DNA of 43,698 nt from Arenicellales bacterium (GTDB lineage Bacteria; Pseudomonadota; Gammaproteobacteria; BMS3Bbin11): assembly GCA_029287915.1 (NCBI GenBank), contig JARFQE010000091.1:1-43698 (forward strand), written 5' to 3'. This document shows positions 16,188 through 26,766 of the stretch, piece by piece (position 1 is the first letter of the stretch; every line of letters begins with the position of its first letter). The notes under the pieces are model-generated. The model did not search any database and had not been told where the DNA came from. It worked only from the letters and a program-made list of their open reading frames with translations. The translations under genes were made by a program, and so were the position numbers.

Positions 16188-17135
16188 CTAGTCTCCAGGC
16201 CCTATTGTGATGCCAGCGCTGCCACTCATGATCAGTTGTCCACTGACTGTCTCGGAAATTGCAGTCAGCGTTTTACGGTCTTTACGAGTTTTCAGTACAA
16301 AGGTTTTACCGTGATCTGAGCTTTTCAGTATGTTTCCACCGAGTCCCACGATATATATCGAACCATTTTTCAGAACGGTCGCATCCATCAACGAGGCCTC
16401 AGTCTCCGTTTCGATTTTTTGCCAGCTTTCCCCTTTGTCAGTCGAACGGTACAGGTTTCCTCGCAGGCCATAGACTAGCAAACTAGCTTCATCGATTGCC
16501 GTGATGCCAAAGAATGATCCTGTATAAGGTGATCGTAGCTCAGACCAGCTATATCCGCTATCGATAGAACGATACAAATGACCCTGTTCTGCTGCGATGA
16601 TAAGTACATCATGGTTTAGCGAAGTGATCGCATTTAAATGAAAGTCATCATCACTGATTTGTCGACGATCCCAGCTTTTACCACCGTCATTGGTGGATAG
16701 AAATAAACCATAGGCGCCAATTGCGAAGCCGTTGTTCCGGTCTTTGAACCAGACATCCAGTAACGGATCGTCATACTGTTTATCGTGGTGTTGATGAGAC
16801 CAGGTTTCTCCACCATCAATGGTGGATAAAATGACGGCGTTGTGGCCGACTGCCCAACCATGGTTGACATCCAGGAAAAATACTGCGGTCAGCTGGCTGC
16901 GTGTCGGTACCAGTATCTGTTTCCAGGACTGACCATTGTCATCAGATATCAGTACATGTCCTCTTTCACCAACAGTGATGAAGCGGGTATTTGCACGGGT
17001 TATATCAAGAAGTAGAGAATGGCTGGCCAGCCTTGCCTGCTCAGATTGCTCCTGTGCTGTCGAAGGGTTTGCACAAAGCAGTGAGGCAATCAGAAAGGCT
17101 GCGGTTATCGCTATCAAATTGCAACGGCGAGACAC
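16188..17135 (-). CDS. YCF48-like beta-propeller protein, periplasmic
   Basis: The 315-residue product has a signal peptide (RRCNLIAITAAFLIASLLCANPSTAQ). A repeated propeller follows with Asp-box-like turns such as SDDNGQSWKQ, TIDGGETWS, TNDGGKSWDR, SIDSGYSWSE, STDKGESWQK and SSDHGKTFV, that is six or seven blades. This is the photosystem II assembly factor-like (YCF48) fold, which in non-photosynthetic bacteria accompanies RND/MMPL and DUF1302/1329 genes. The frame is open to 17336, but the upstream part lacks a signal-like start and overlaps the DUF1329 gene. The GTG at 17135 places the signal peptide at the N-terminus, with GGGGC about 11 bases upstream. It probably scaffolds the exporter in the periplasm. 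Confidence 0.8.
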   Translation of the reverse strand: MSRRCNLIAITAAFLIASLLCANPSTAQEQSEQARLASHSLLLDITRANTRFITVGERGHVLISDDNGQSWKQILVPTRSQLTAVFFLDVNHGWAVGHNAVILSTIDGGETWSHQHHDKQYDDPLLDVWFKDRNNGFAIGAYGLFLSTNDGGKSWDRRQISDDDFHLNAITSLNHDVLIIAAEQGHLYRSIDSGYSWSELRSPYTGSFFGITAIDEASLLVYGLRGNLYRSTDKGESWQKIETETEASLMDATVLKNGSIYIVGLGGNILKSSDHGKTFVLKTRKDRKTLTAISETVSGQLIMSGSAGITIGPGD

Positions 17136-17169
17136 TATATCATCTGCCCCGTAATATATCCTGATCAGG

Positions 17170-18534
17170 CTATCGCAGGCCCTCACGTCGTAGTGCGGCC
17201 GGCGTATAGTCTTTCGCTGTTCTCTTAAGATTGAAGTCGTACATGCGACTTTCATTGTCCAGTCCAATGACCAGATATCGACCTGCCTGTAAATCGGTAT
17301 GGACTTCCAGGGTCGTCCACAATGTCGGTACATCATAATAGTTTATTGGGAAACCCTCCGAGACACGCCACAGGTTGCCACGACGATCATACTGATCGAC
17401 AGCCAGGATCTGCCAGCTGTCTTCATCGATATAGAAAGTACGTCGAGAATAGATATGGCTGGTGCCTTCTCTGAGCGTGGCATCAACGACCCAGACTCGA
17501 TGTAGTTCATAGCGTGCGAGGTCCGGATTGATATGCTTAGGGGTCAGTATTTCCTTGTATTGAACCTCGTCGCTATGCAACTTGTAGGCATTGTACGGTA
17601 CTATCATTTCCTTTCTGCCAACCAGCTTCCAGTTGTAACGATCAGGTGCACCATTAAACATATCAAACTGGTCCGAGGTGCGCATGCCATCAGAGGCGGT
17701 ACCTGGATTGTCGTAGGCGACATTCGGTGCGCGGCGAACACGGCGCTGACCGGTGTTGTAGGTCCAGGCCGCGCGAGGTTGTGTTACCTGGTTAAGGGTC
17801 TCGTGTGCCAGAAGGATGAAGCCGGCCAGACGAGCGGGTGCAATGACCTTCTGCTTGAAATAGACGATGACGTTGTTCAAGTCTTCAAACTTCGCCCCGG
17901 GCTTGCTGTATAACATGTCAAACTCGTCTTCGAACTTGACCAGAGTATATTTACCACTACGAGTTGGAACGGCCTGCGCTATCCAGCGTCCTACATTCTC
18001 CCCACGATAACGTAGCAGGTGGTTCCATATTACTTCTCCACCACTGGATGGGATTGGAAACGGGATGCCAATGATGGCATCACTGACCCCATTGCCGTCA
18101 GCGACCAGTTTTGCTTTTGTTGCATTGACCAGGGTTGCATCATAAATACGTTGTGGAAATGCTGCACTGCGCCGGCTTGGATAAACATTAAGCTTGAAAC
18201 TGTCCGGGTAGGTGTCAAACATTGCCAGATGGCCTGCAGTCAATTTATCCTTGTACTGGTCCTTGTTCTGCGCATTAATTGTATAAAGAATCTGATCAGA
18301 TGCGAATGGATCTGGATGATGGTCACCTGGCTTGTAATCTGCTGGCGGAGTAGTAATACCACCATCCCATGCTGGAATAGTACCATCGCTATTACCTGCT
18401 CTGATGGCGCCCATTGGTGTCAGATCCTTGCCAAGTCGGGCAGCATCAGCTTCTGAGACTGCTGCCGGTGAAGGTGTGCCAAGTAGTGTCAGCGCCACGC
18501 CTGCAAACAGAGGTAAAGATTTCTTTAATTTCAT
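17170..18534 (-). CDS. DUF1329 family periplasmic protein
   Basis: The 454-residue product has a signal peptide (MKLKKSLPLFAGVALTLLGTPSPAA). The DUF1329 hallmark follows: AARLGKDLTPMGAIRAGN and GTIPAWDGGITTPP near the mature N-terminus, with WDATLREGTSHIYSRRTFYIDED-type strands toward the C-terminus. The family is found with DUF1302 proteins. As I recall, members in Pseudomonas putida affect use of fatty esters. I recall it as LolA/LolB-like in fold, which would suit a lipid carrier, but I cannot verify either point here. The Met at 18534 has GGAG about eight bases upstream and is preferred over 18558. Confidence 0.86.
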   Translation of the reverse strand: MKLKKSLPLFAGVALTLLGTPSPAAVSEADAARLGKDLTPMGAIRAGNSDGTIPAWDGGITTPPADYKPGDHHPDPFASDQILYTINAQNKDQYKDKLTAGHLAMFDTYPDSFKLNVYPSRRSAAFPQRIYDATLVNATKAKLVADGNGVSDAIIGIPFPIPSSGGEVIWNHLLRYRGENVGRWIAQAVPTRSGKYTLVKFEDEFDMLYSKPGAKFEDLNNVIVYFKQKVIAPARLAGFILLAHETLNQVTQPRAAWTYNTGQRRVRRAPNVAYDNPGTASDGMRTSDQFDMFNGAPDRYNWKLVGRKEMIVPYNAYKLHSDEVQYKEILTPKHINPDLARYELHRVWVVDATLREGTSHIYSRRTFYIDEDSWQILAVDQYDRRGNLWRVSEGFPINYYDVPTLWTTLEVHTDLQAGRYLVIGLDNESRMYDFNLKRTAKDYTPAALRREGLR

Positions 18535-18559
18535 CACGCTATCTCCAAACTTTCGCATC

Positions 18560-20308
18560 TCAGAATGATGTTTTTATATTAAAAGAGACGAAGTCCCTGT
18601 CATTGATAAGATTGTACCTGCCGGCTCCCATGTAACGCGTATAAGCAATATCAGCAGACCAGGTCTGCTGGTAAACGCCTGTCAGGCCGAAAGACAATGC
18701 CTTGCGCCCTTCAATAAAGTTGCCTCCGGGGCCTGGTGTGGTGCCGGCCACGTCATGTGCCCAGGCAATACGCGGTTGCAGATTGATCGAACTGAAGGCA
18801 TTGTCATATGCCCAACGGCCGAGCAGCCGATAGCCCCACGATGTGGCAGTTGCAAACCCTGATGGATCTTCTGTTGCTGGCTGCACGCCTGCTGCTGTCG
18901 GCAAAGGACTGCCTGATGTATAGGTTCCGGGTCCCTCAAAGCGTAGTTCCTGGTAGCTGGGCATGTTCATGACATGGGTGAAGCCAAGCTCACCAACCAC
19001 GGCCAGCTGATTTGCACCCATAATGTTTGGGAATACCTGGGTCATGGTTGATTGTATTTGCGCTACATCCAGTTTCCTGTAGCCGGATATTTCCTCTTCG
19101 AAACCAAAGGTACCGACCTGGTTTATGGCGCCGAGTTCAGGGATTACAGGGGTTAGTGCTGCATACAATAATTCGGTGTCATCGATCTGCAATGGTGCAT
19201 CGATCTTGTATGTCAGTTCACCCTGCCAGGAAATTCCGGTGGTGCCGATTTCAGTATTGAAGCTGGTACCGAGGATTTTGATGTCTTCAGGGTATTCAAG
19301 AAAGTAATTGGCGCTGGCTGGGTAATCACCGCCCAACGCCCCGGCAACATCGCCCGTCACTGCACTGATGATTGGCAGGCGGCTATGATAATTGACGAAA
19401 TAAAAACCAAATTCCGAAGCATTCTCTGTTAGGTAGTTAAGCATAATGCCGTATTCACCGCCATCCTTCGCTTCTCTATCATCACCTCGTGGCACGGCCG
19501 TGCCTGGAAGGGCAGGATTGTCTGGAGCACTACCGAAACCGAGCACCACTTTTTCAGCTCCTTCGACGGCGAGATCGGTGGTGCTGAAGTAGGTCCCCAC
19601 CGGGTCAATAATAGTTTCCTGCCAGTGGGTCTGATAAAAACCTTCAACAGAAATTTTTCCGGTAGCACCGAGGTTTGCCCAGATTCTTGGTACCGGTTTC
19701 AACGCCTCTCTTATTTCAGCGCCTGGTACACGAAGATTGTTAACATTAACCGGGTTGATACTGTTCATGCCGCCCTGGATAAATGTGCTTTCACCCCAGT
19801 TGATGACCTGGTTGCCGATACGTACATCAAGTGGTTTATCACCGGGATTCCAGCTGCCCCAGACGTAGGCATCAAGTATTTCACCTTTCTCACCGACTTC
19901 ATCCAGTGCATCCTGACTTAGCGGTGTTCTTGCCGTGTCGTTGTTCTTGACTTCAAAATCATAAAAATAGGTGGCACGGATAAAGGCACCATAGTTTCTG
20001 TAGTTTAGTTCCAGTTCTGGTGTGATCTTGATGACATTGGATACTAGTCCCGTGTCGTAGTTCAGGTTGCCGTCATCACCATTGACCGAATTGGCTGTCC
20101 CACCATTGGCTTTACCAATTATTGACTGGTCACGATCCTGTACGCGCCAGCGGGCACCGTAGGAAATAGTTGTATCAAGGCTGCCCTCAAGCTCGCCACT
20201 ACTAAATGTGAAAGCACTGGCCGGATCTGCTGTTAATACCGTGATGGCAATGGATAAAAGTGATAGCCTGAGTGGCTTGTGGCAGTTTACGCAGTGGATA
20301 CCGTTCAT
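18560..20308 (-). CDS. DUF1302 family outer-membrane beta-barrel protein
   Basis: The 582-residue product has a signal peptide ending near ADPASAFTF, then GELEGSLDTTISYGARWRVQDRD, the usual start of DUF1302 barrels. Alternating amphipathic strands run to a terminal aromatic residue (FVSFNIKTSF), the C-terminal signature recognised by the BAM complex. It includes RIGNQVINWGESTFIQGGMNSINPVN, a block highly typical of the family. It is the first gene of the four-gene operon, with an AAGGAG ribosome site before the ATG. It would provide the outer-membrane step for whatever the DUF1329, YCF48 and RND partners move. Two Cys (C7, C9) lie in the N-region of the signal peptide; their pairing is unlikely to matter. 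Confidence 0.88.
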   Translation of the reverse strand: MNGIHCVNCHKPLRLSLLSIAITVLTADPASAFTFSSGELEGSLDTTISYGARWRVQDRDQSIIGKANGGTANSVNGDDGNLNYDTGLVSNVIKITPELELNYRNYGAFIRATYFYDFEVKNNDTARTPLSQDALDEVGEKGEILDAYVWGSWNPGDKPLDVRIGNQVINWGESTFIQGGMNSINPVNVNNLRVPGAEIREALKPVPRIWANLGATGKISVEGFYQTHWQETIIDPVGTYFSTTDLAVEGAEKVVLGFGSAPDNPALPGTAVPRGDDREAKDGGEYGIMLNYLTENASEFGFYFVNYHSRLPIISAVTGDVAGALGGDYPASANYFLEYPEDIKILGTSFNTEIGTTGISWQGELTYKIDAPLQIDDTELLYAALTPVIPELGAINQVGTFGFEEEISGYRKLDVAQIQSTMTQVFPNIMGANQLAVVGELGFTHVMNMPSYQELRFEGPGTYTSGSPLPTAAGVQPATEDPSGFATATSWGYRLLGRWAYDNAFSSINLQPRIAWAHDVAGTTPGPGGNFIEGRKALSFGLTGVYQQTWSADIAYTRYMGAGRYNLINDRDFVSFNIKTSF

Positions 20309-20435
20309 CCTGTTGAGTCTCCTTTGCAGAATATCAGCGGGCTTATAAACACCCTTTTTACTATGTTTTATTATTCTAAATTCTTGATAGTTTGTATTTT
20401 TTTATTGGTAAACACAATAAGAGTGTGCTTATATT

Positions 20436-21060
20436 TCACATTAAGTGCTCTTTAGCGCTTTTTTCTGTTGCTATGATGAGAAAATCGAGACCATCAATGC
20501 CCCAGAAACATTTGTGTCCTGCCGACAACTCGAAGAAAAAATGTGGGAGCACCAAAGGCACCTGGCTTATGTAGAGCTGCTGTTTTGCTCTTGACCTTAT
20601 CCAATTGCTGCGAATAACTATCAAATAGAATCCATTCAACAGGTAAGTTCGCCTCACTAAGCGTTTTGTCTAACCAGTCCGCTTCGCGATAATCAATGAC
20701 ATCCACCCACAGTGCTTTGAATATTGCAGTGGCGAGTGTTTCTCTATCCTGATCGTCAAGTGCATGAGTAGTGGCAAGTGCAAGTCGGCTGTCGAAGCTC
20801 ACTGGCATGATCATGCGGAGTGGGATATCGAGATGGTGTGACCACCGTTTTAGATCACGCAACAGATATCTGGCTTTATTTAGAATAGTGGCGGGCGCAA
20901 TGTTGCCTGAAAGCCTGATCAGGCGTGGTGGATCAAAAGGTTGTCAGAGGGTCGGGATGCCCAGTCGCTCGCACAGTGCCGGCATCTGAGTTGCCGCGAT
21001 GTAACTGTACCGGCTTATGTAATCAAAGCAGAACTCTACATATGGCGAAGTGTCAATCAA
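20436..21060 (-). pseudogene. Broken 2-hydroxychromene-2-carboxylate isomerase-like gene (DsbA fold)
   Basis: Reading leftward from a TTG at 21060, the first 38 codons give VEFCFDYISRYSYIAATQMP then ALCERLGIP, the N-terminus of HCCA isomerase-like proteins. An in-frame TGA at 20944-20946 stops it. The same frame continues with PPRLIRLSGNIAPATILNKA, then RYLLRDLKRW and GAFGAPTFF, all expected family blocks. It then runs into MFLGH and a stop. One base removed in the ATGTTTCTGG stretch (near 20506-20515) restores MFWGIDGLDFL, the conserved C-terminal motif, and the restored frame ends at 20436. So there are two separate lesions, a nonsense codon and a +1 frameshift. It lies ten bases downstream of gatB on the same strand. 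Such enzymes act in naphthalene or glutathione-linked catabolism; the original substrate is unknown. Confidence 0.85.
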
Positions 21061-21069
21061 TTTTTACGA

Positions 21070-22503
21070 TTAGTCACCAAGTTTCCTGCGCAGCAGCTCA
21101 TTGACCTGCTTCGGATTCGCCTTGCCCTGGGTTGCCTTCATTACCTGCCCGACAAAGAAGCCAAGTAGCTTGGTATTTCCACCTTTGTACTGTTCAATCT
21201 GGGTTGGGTTACTGGCAAGGATTTCATCAACAATAGGCTCGATAGCACTATCATCCGAGATTTGTTTTAATCCTCTTTTTTCAATAATCTCATCAGCTGT
21301 ACCTTCACCATTCCAGATTGCCTCAAAGACTTCCTTGGCGATTTTACCCGAGATGGTATTGTCATCAATACGTGCCACCAGTTCTCCAAGCATGGTGGCA
21401 GTGACAGGGCTGTCAGCGATGCTGGTATTGTCTCGGTTCAGGTGCGCAGCCAGTTCACCGTTTACCCAGTTGGCAATCAGTTTGGGTTGAGCGGGCAGGG
21501 CAGCCACTGCCTGTTCATAGAAGTCAGCCAGTTCCCTGTTGGCTGTCAGCGTCCCGGCATCGTAATCGGACAGACCATACTCGGTAATAAAGCGCTGACA
21601 CCTTGCATCAGGTAATTCTGGAAGTTCGGCACGGATTGATTCGATGAACGAATCTTCGAGCACCATCTGTGGCAGGTCAGGATCCGGAAAGTAGCGGTAA
21701 TCATTGGCTTCTTCCTTGCTGCGCATTGATCTTGTCTGATTTTTGTCTGAATCATAGAGGCGGGTCTCCTGTACAACCCGACCACCTGATTCAAGGATAT
21801 CAATCTGACGCTCAACTTCGATGTCGATGGCTTTTTCCACGAAGCGAAATGAATTAATGTTTTTTAACTCAGTCCGAGTGCCAAATTCCTGCTGCCCTCG
21901 TGGGCGCACAGAGACGTTCGCATCGCACCGAAATGAGCCTTCCTGCATATTGCCATCACAGATATCGAGATAGCGAACCAGCGAGTGGATAGACTTAAGA
22001 TAAGCAACGGCCTCGGCTGCTGAGCGCATGTCTGGTTCTGAAACAATTTCAATCAGAGGGGTGCCAGCACGATTTAGATCGATACCTGTCATGCCATGAT
22101 AATCCTCATGCAGAGACTTGCCGGCATCTTCCTCGAGATGTGCACGAGTTATGCCTATGACCTTTTTTTTGCCGTCGATATCAATTGTTATGGATCCCTT
22201 CCCAACGATGGGAAGGTGCAGCTGCGATATCTGATAACCTTTCGGTAGATCGGGATAAAAGTAATTTTTACGATCAAAGATAGATGTCTGATTTATTTTT
22301 GCACCGATAGCGAGACCAAACTTTACCGCCATCCGCGCAGCATCCCGGTTCATTACTGGCAGTGCACCCGGTAGAGCAATATCAACAGCACAGACCTGGG
22401 TATTGGGTTCTGCGCCATAGGTGGTGGAAGCACCGGAGAATATTTTACTTTTTGTTCTGAGCTGGGTGTGGATTTCTAGCCCGATAACAGTTTCCCATTC
22501 CAT
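21070..22503 (-). CDS. gatB: Aspartyl/glutamyl-tRNA(Asn/Gln) amidotransferase subunit B
   Basis: The 477-residue product starts with [13 protein letters not shown], the diagnostic GatB N-terminus, followed by [20 protein letters not shown]. It continues with [19 protein letters not shown] and [11 protein letters not shown], and ends with a YqeY-like tail domain ([18 protein letters not shown]...). GatB activates the misacylated Glu-tRNA(Gln) or Asp-tRNA(Asn) carboxylate and takes ammonia from GatA. It is full length. It follows gatA by 43 bases in the gatCAB operon. The presence of GatCAB implies indirect charging of tRNA(Gln) or tRNA(Asn) in this organism. Confidence 0.98.
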   Translation of the reverse strand: MEWETVIGLEIHTQLRTKSKIFSGASTTYGAEPNTQVCAVDIALPGALPVMNRDAARMAVKFGLAIGAKINQTSIFDRKNYFYPDLPKGYQISQLHLPIVGKGSITIDIDGKKKVIGITRAHLEEDAGKSLHEDYHGMTGIDLNRAGTPLIEIVSEPDMRSAAEAVAYLKSIHSLVRYLDICDGNMQEGSFRCDANVSVRPRGQQEFGTRTELKNINSFRFVEKAIDIEVERQIDILESGGRVVQETRLYDSDKNQTRSMRSKEEANDYRYFPDPDLPQMVLEDSFIESIRAELPELPDARCQRFITEYGLSDYDAGTLTANRELADFYEQAVAALPAQPKLIANWVNGELAAHLNRDNTSIADSPVTATMLGELVARIDDNTISGKIAKEVFEAIWNGEGTADEIIEKRGLKQISDDSAIEPIVDEILASNPTQIEQYKGGNTKLLGFFVGQVMKATQGKANPKQVNELLRRKLGD

Positions 22504-22546
22504 TGTTAATTTACCTGGTGATTGGTTCTAGGTATCTATCTTTTTG

Positions 22547-23998
22547 TTAAAATCCGTCCGGCCTACGCTTGTGCCAGTCGGTAGCCAGCTGATAGCGATG
22601 AGCTGCATTGAGTAGCCTGGACTCATCGAAATACTGGCCAATCAGTTGCAGGCCGACTGGCAGTTTATGGCTGTCCATCCCCGCAGGGAGTGACATTCCC
22701 GGCAGACCGGCGAGATTAACCGAGATGGTATAAATATCATTTAAATACATTGCCACAGGATCATCACTTTTCTCGCCGAAGCGAAAAGCTGTGCCCGGTG
22801 CAGTAGGGCCGGCGATGACATCACATTTTTCAAAAGCACGGGAGAAATCTTGCGAGATTAAGCGACGTATTTTTTGTGCCTTTAGATAATAAGCATCATA
22901 ATAGCCGGCTGAAAGGGCATAGGTGCCAATCATTATGCGGCGTTTGACCTCCTGGCCGAAACCTTCCGCTCGAGTTTTATTGTACATATCCAGCAGGTCA
23001 TCGTATTCTGCAGTGCGATAGCCATAGCGGGCACCATCAAAACGAGACAGGTTTGATGATGCCTCGGCCGGTGCCAGCACATAGTAGCAGGGAACGGATA
23101 AGTGGCTGTTCGGTAAGCTGATTTCGACCAGTTCGGCACCTAGTTTTTCATATTCATGCAGTGCATCCATGACAATGGAGGCAATTTCAGCATCCAGATC
23201 TTCATTGAAAAATTCAACTGGCATGCCAATCTTCAGCCCCTTCAGGTCCTGTTCAAGTTTTGATGAAAAATCAGGGACCGCTATATCTACAGAGGTTGAG
23301 TCTCGCTCGTCAAATCCGGACATGGCCTGTAGCAGTATTGCGGCATCTTCGGCACTTTGTGTCATCGGCCCGCCCTGGTCAAGCGATGATGCAAAAGCGA
23401 TCATGCCATAACGGGATACCCGACCATAGCTGGGTTTCAGGCCGGTGACACCGCAAAATGAGGCAGGTTGCCTTATTGATCCGCCAGTATCCGTGCCAGT
23501 AGCCGCTGGAGCCAGTCGGGCTGCTACGGCAGCAGCCGACCCTCCGGAACTGCCTCCGGGTACTCTGTTTTTATCCCATGGGTTCAGCACGCGACCGTAA
23601 TACGAGGTTTCATTTGACGATCCCATTGCGAATTCATCCATGTTGGTTTTGCCCAGAGTGACGCTACCGGCCTGGCGAAGCTTGTGAATAACTGTGGCAT
23701 CGTATGGTGCGATGAAATTATCGAGCATCTTCGAGCCACAGCTGGTACGCATTCCATCTGTACAGAAGATATCTTTCTGCGCCAGTGGAATGCCGGTTAA
23801 TGGATGACTGTTATCAGATGAGAGCATGTTGTCGGCTTCGGCAGCCTGCTGCAGACTGACATCCTTATTCACTGTTATGAAGGCGTTAATATCCTTGTGC
23901 GCTGCTATGCGATCAAGAAAATATTGCGTTAGTTCGACACTTGAAAAATCGTTGTTTCTCAGGCCCAGGGCCAGCTCTCGTAGGGATTTATTATGCAT
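22547..23998 (-). CDS. gatA: Aspartyl/glutamyl-tRNA(Asn/Gln) amidotransferase subunit A
   Basis: The 483-residue amidase-signature protein has the Ser-cisSer-Lys triad blocks. The Lys is in [11 protein letters not shown], the cis-Ser in [15 protein letters not shown] and the nucleophile Ser in [16 protein letters not shown]. It hydrolyses glutamine and channels ammonia to GatB. Length matches the usual 480-490 residues. The gene lies between gatC and gatB on the minus strand, 53 bases after gatC, as in most Gammaproteobacteria that keep the complex. Confidence 0.98.
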   Translation of the reverse strand: MHNKSLRELALGLRNNDFSSVELTQYFLDRIAAHKDINAFITVNKDVSLQQAAEADNMLSSDNSHPLTGIPLAQKDIFCTDGMRTSCGSKMLDNFIAPYDATVIHKLRQAGSVTLGKTNMDEFAMGSSNETSYYGRVLNPWDKNRVPGGSSGGSAAAVAARLAPAATGTDTGGSIRQPASFCGVTGLKPSYGRVSRYGMIAFASSLDQGGPMTQSAEDAAILLQAMSGFDERDSTSVDIAVPDFSSKLEQDLKGLKIGMPVEFFNEDLDAEIASIVMDALHEYEKLGAELVEISLPNSHLSVPCYYVLAPAEASSNLSRFDGARYGYRTAEYDDLLDMYNKTRAEGFGQEVKRRIMIGTYALSAGYYDAYYLKAQKIRRLISQDFSRAFEKCDVIAGPTAPGTAFRFGEKSDDPVAMYLNDIYTISVNLAGLPGMSLPAGMDSHKLPVGLQLIGQYFDESRLLNAAHRYQLATDWHKRRPDGF

Positions 23999-24051
23999 GG
24001 AATACGGTTCTTTTACTTCTGTAAGGATGTTGTCGGTTTATAGTGACTGTT

Positions 24052-24339
24052 TCAATCAAGAACTTTCGGCACCAGGAACAGTCCATTTTCACTTGCCGGG
24101 GCCAGGCCAGTGAACTTGTCACGTTGATTTTCTTCTGTCACCGCGTCGTCTCGCAGGCGCAGTTTTGTCTCACGTGGGTGTGCCATGGCCTCTACACCAT
24201 CGGTATTCACCTCGTTCATTTGTTCAACCAGGTCAAGGATTTGAGACAGATTTCTCGTGTAATTATCGAGCTCTTCCGGTCCGACAGCCAGCCTTGCCAG
24301 ATGGGCAATTTTCTGCACATCTTCGTTGTTTATTGACAT
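24052..24339 (-). CDS. gatC: Aspartyl/glutamyl-tRNA(Asn/Gln) amidotransferase subunit C
   Basis: The 95-residue product begins MSINNEDVQKIAHLARLAV, the conserved GatC helix. It continues with LDLVEQMNEVNTDGVEAMAHP and ends in the expected FLVPKVL segment. GatC wraps around the GatA-GatB interface and stabilises the complex. The Met at 24339, with GGAGA immediately upstream, is chosen over 24363. It is the first gene of gatCAB and is divergent from mreB, sharing a 250-base regulatory gap. Confidence 0.96.
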   Translation of the reverse strand: MSINNEDVQKIAHLARLAVGPEELDNYTRNLSQILDLVEQMNEVNTDGVEAMAHPRETKLRLRDDAVTEENQRDKFTGLAPASENGLFLVPKVLD

Positions 24340-24408
24340 CTTTTCTCCTACATTTGATAGCAACGGTTTTTCAGTGGGCGAAAGGTAGCATAATCATCAA
24401 TGGTTGAA

Positions 24409-24437
24409 TAGAAATAGCACCATTACTAGAGTACAAT
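24409..24437 (+). promoter_or_regulatory. Candidate mreB promoter
   Basis: TAGAAA at 24409-24414 (four of six consensus bases) and TACAAT at 24432-24437 (five of six) are separated by 17 bases and point toward mreB. The resulting leader would be about 145 bases. It includes a small hairpin, AGGAGA-GCTCG-TCTCCT, at 24458-24474. Confidence 0.45.
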
Positions 24438-24583
24438 CCTCGCGTTAAATGTGTCGGAGGAGAGCTCGTCTCCTACGATTGTTGATATTCGGATTACTGG
24501 CCTGTCTCAGTTGCAGAAGATAGTGCATCCTTATAGATATTTATTTTCGATCAGGGATCAGGCTGTTACTAAAAGGTATTTAG

Positions 24584-25639
<1,056 letters not shown>

Positions 25640-25872
25640 ACGTTATTTCTAGCAATAATGTATTCAGGGATGCCGTGCTACGTGTTCCAGTGATGTACCT
25701 CAAGTAACTCATGATGAAAATCCTGAGTCCAAAATCTCCAGTAGCTGAATTTCCAGGTACAGCAAAAGAACCACAGAAACGATTGTTTAGCTCCTTACTT
25801 GTGTAAAGAACGATTCCAATATGGCATATCCACGATTAATAGAGGTGCCCAGGTGTTTTTAAGTTCTCCTCC
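25640..25872. other. Gap between mreB and mreC
   Basis: No gene or clear hairpin terminator was recognised in these 233 bases. The length suggests a secondary promoter for mreCD and downstream genes or a processed leader. I found no confident -35/-10 pair. Confidence 0.3.
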
Positions 25873-25890
25873 TTGCCGGTCTGCTCACAA

Positions 25891-26766
25891 ATGAGAGAAC
25901 TCATTAGGCGCTTGGGTGGGGTTACACCGGCAACCGTTCGCATCCTGGTTCTTGTTGCTTTGTCGATAGCATTGATGCTGATAGACCATCGTACTCAGCA
26001 ATTGGAAAAATTTCGCAATATAGTGCAAACCGTGGTCTACCCGATAATGTACATTTCGACCATGCCACGTGAAATGGTCCGTGGGTTCACTGAATCTATA
26101 GAGACAAGTAGCAACTTACAGACAGTTAATGAATCATTGCGTCAGGAGAACCTTCTGCTGCATAGCCGTCTCGAAAAACTGCATTCGTTGGAAGCTGACA
26201 ACCTGCGTCTGAAGCACCTGCTGGGGCAATCGGAACAGATTGCAGAGCAAGTATTGCTGGCTGAGCTGGTGGAGGTCAGTCTTGAGCCATATACCCAGCA
26301 GATCAGCCTGAACAAGGGAAGCCGCGATGATGTTTATGTCGGCCAGCCGGTGATAAATGGTGACGGTGTCGTTGGTCAGGTGGTTCATACCAGCCAGTTC
26401 CAGAGTACAGTAACTTTGCTGACGGATCCGGGCAGTGCTATACCTGTCATGGTAATGCGAAATGGTCTAAGAGGTGTATTGTTTGGTACCGGCGTACGTA
26501 ATAAACTTGCTATGCCCTACATGACAGCTGATGCAGATATTCGAATTGGTGATCTACTGATCAGTTCCGGGATGGGGGGGCGTTTTCCGACGGGCTATCC
26601 TGTAGCTACGGTTACTGAAATCAGGCAGGATCCCAGTGATGAATTCCTGACCATTAATACTCTGCCGGTAACCCAGCTGGATCATGGGCGCGAGGTGCTG
26701 CTTATATGGCCTGAAACGATCAAAGACCAGAATAACCCATTGCAGCAGGAGTTCATTGATGAATAA
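25891..26766 (+). CDS. mreC: Rod shape-determining protein MreC
   Basis: The product is about 291 residues. A single N-terminal membrane helix (TVRILVLVALSIALMLIDHR) is followed by a coiled coil at about 70-110 (LQTVNESLRQENLLLHSRLEKL). The periplasmic beta domain follows, with VYVGQPVINGDGVVGQVV and ISSGMGGRFPTGYPVATV, both typical. MreC links MreB filaments to PBP2. The start is uncertain: ATG at 25891 is used here and a TTG at 25873 is possible, but neither has a good ribosome site. A different reading frame from a GTG at 25854 runs into the same place, so an indel or unusual initiation could be involved. Confidence 0.93.
   Translation: MRELIRRLGGVTPATVRILVLVALSIALMLIDHRTQQLEKFRNIVQTVVYPIMYISTMPREMVRGFTESIETSSNLQTVNESLRQENLLLHSRLEKLHSLEADNLRLKHLLGQSEQIAEQVLLAELVEVSLEPYTQQISLNKGSRDDVYVGQPVINGDGVVGQVVHTSQFQSTVTLLTDPGSAIPVMVMRNGLRGVLFGTGVRNKLAMPYMTADADIRIGDLLISSGMGGRFPTGYPVATVTEIRQDPSDEFLTINTLPVTQLDHGREVLLIWPETIKDQNNPLQQEFIDE

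Noticed and set aside
17136-17336. Long N-terminal extension of the YCF48-like protein to 17336
   Set aside because: It would bury the signal peptide internally and overlap the DUF1329 coding region; the GTG at 17135 fits both.
17533-18456. Two plus-strand open frames (126 and 145 codons) opposite DUF1329
   Set aside because: Shadow frames of a well-supported gene, with biased Cys/Trp-rich composition and no domain.
20494-20862. 122-residue minus-strand frame as an intact gene
   Set aside because: Conserved N-terminal and C-terminal blocks of the same family lie outside it, beyond a stop codon and a frameshift, so it is the central part of a pseudogene.
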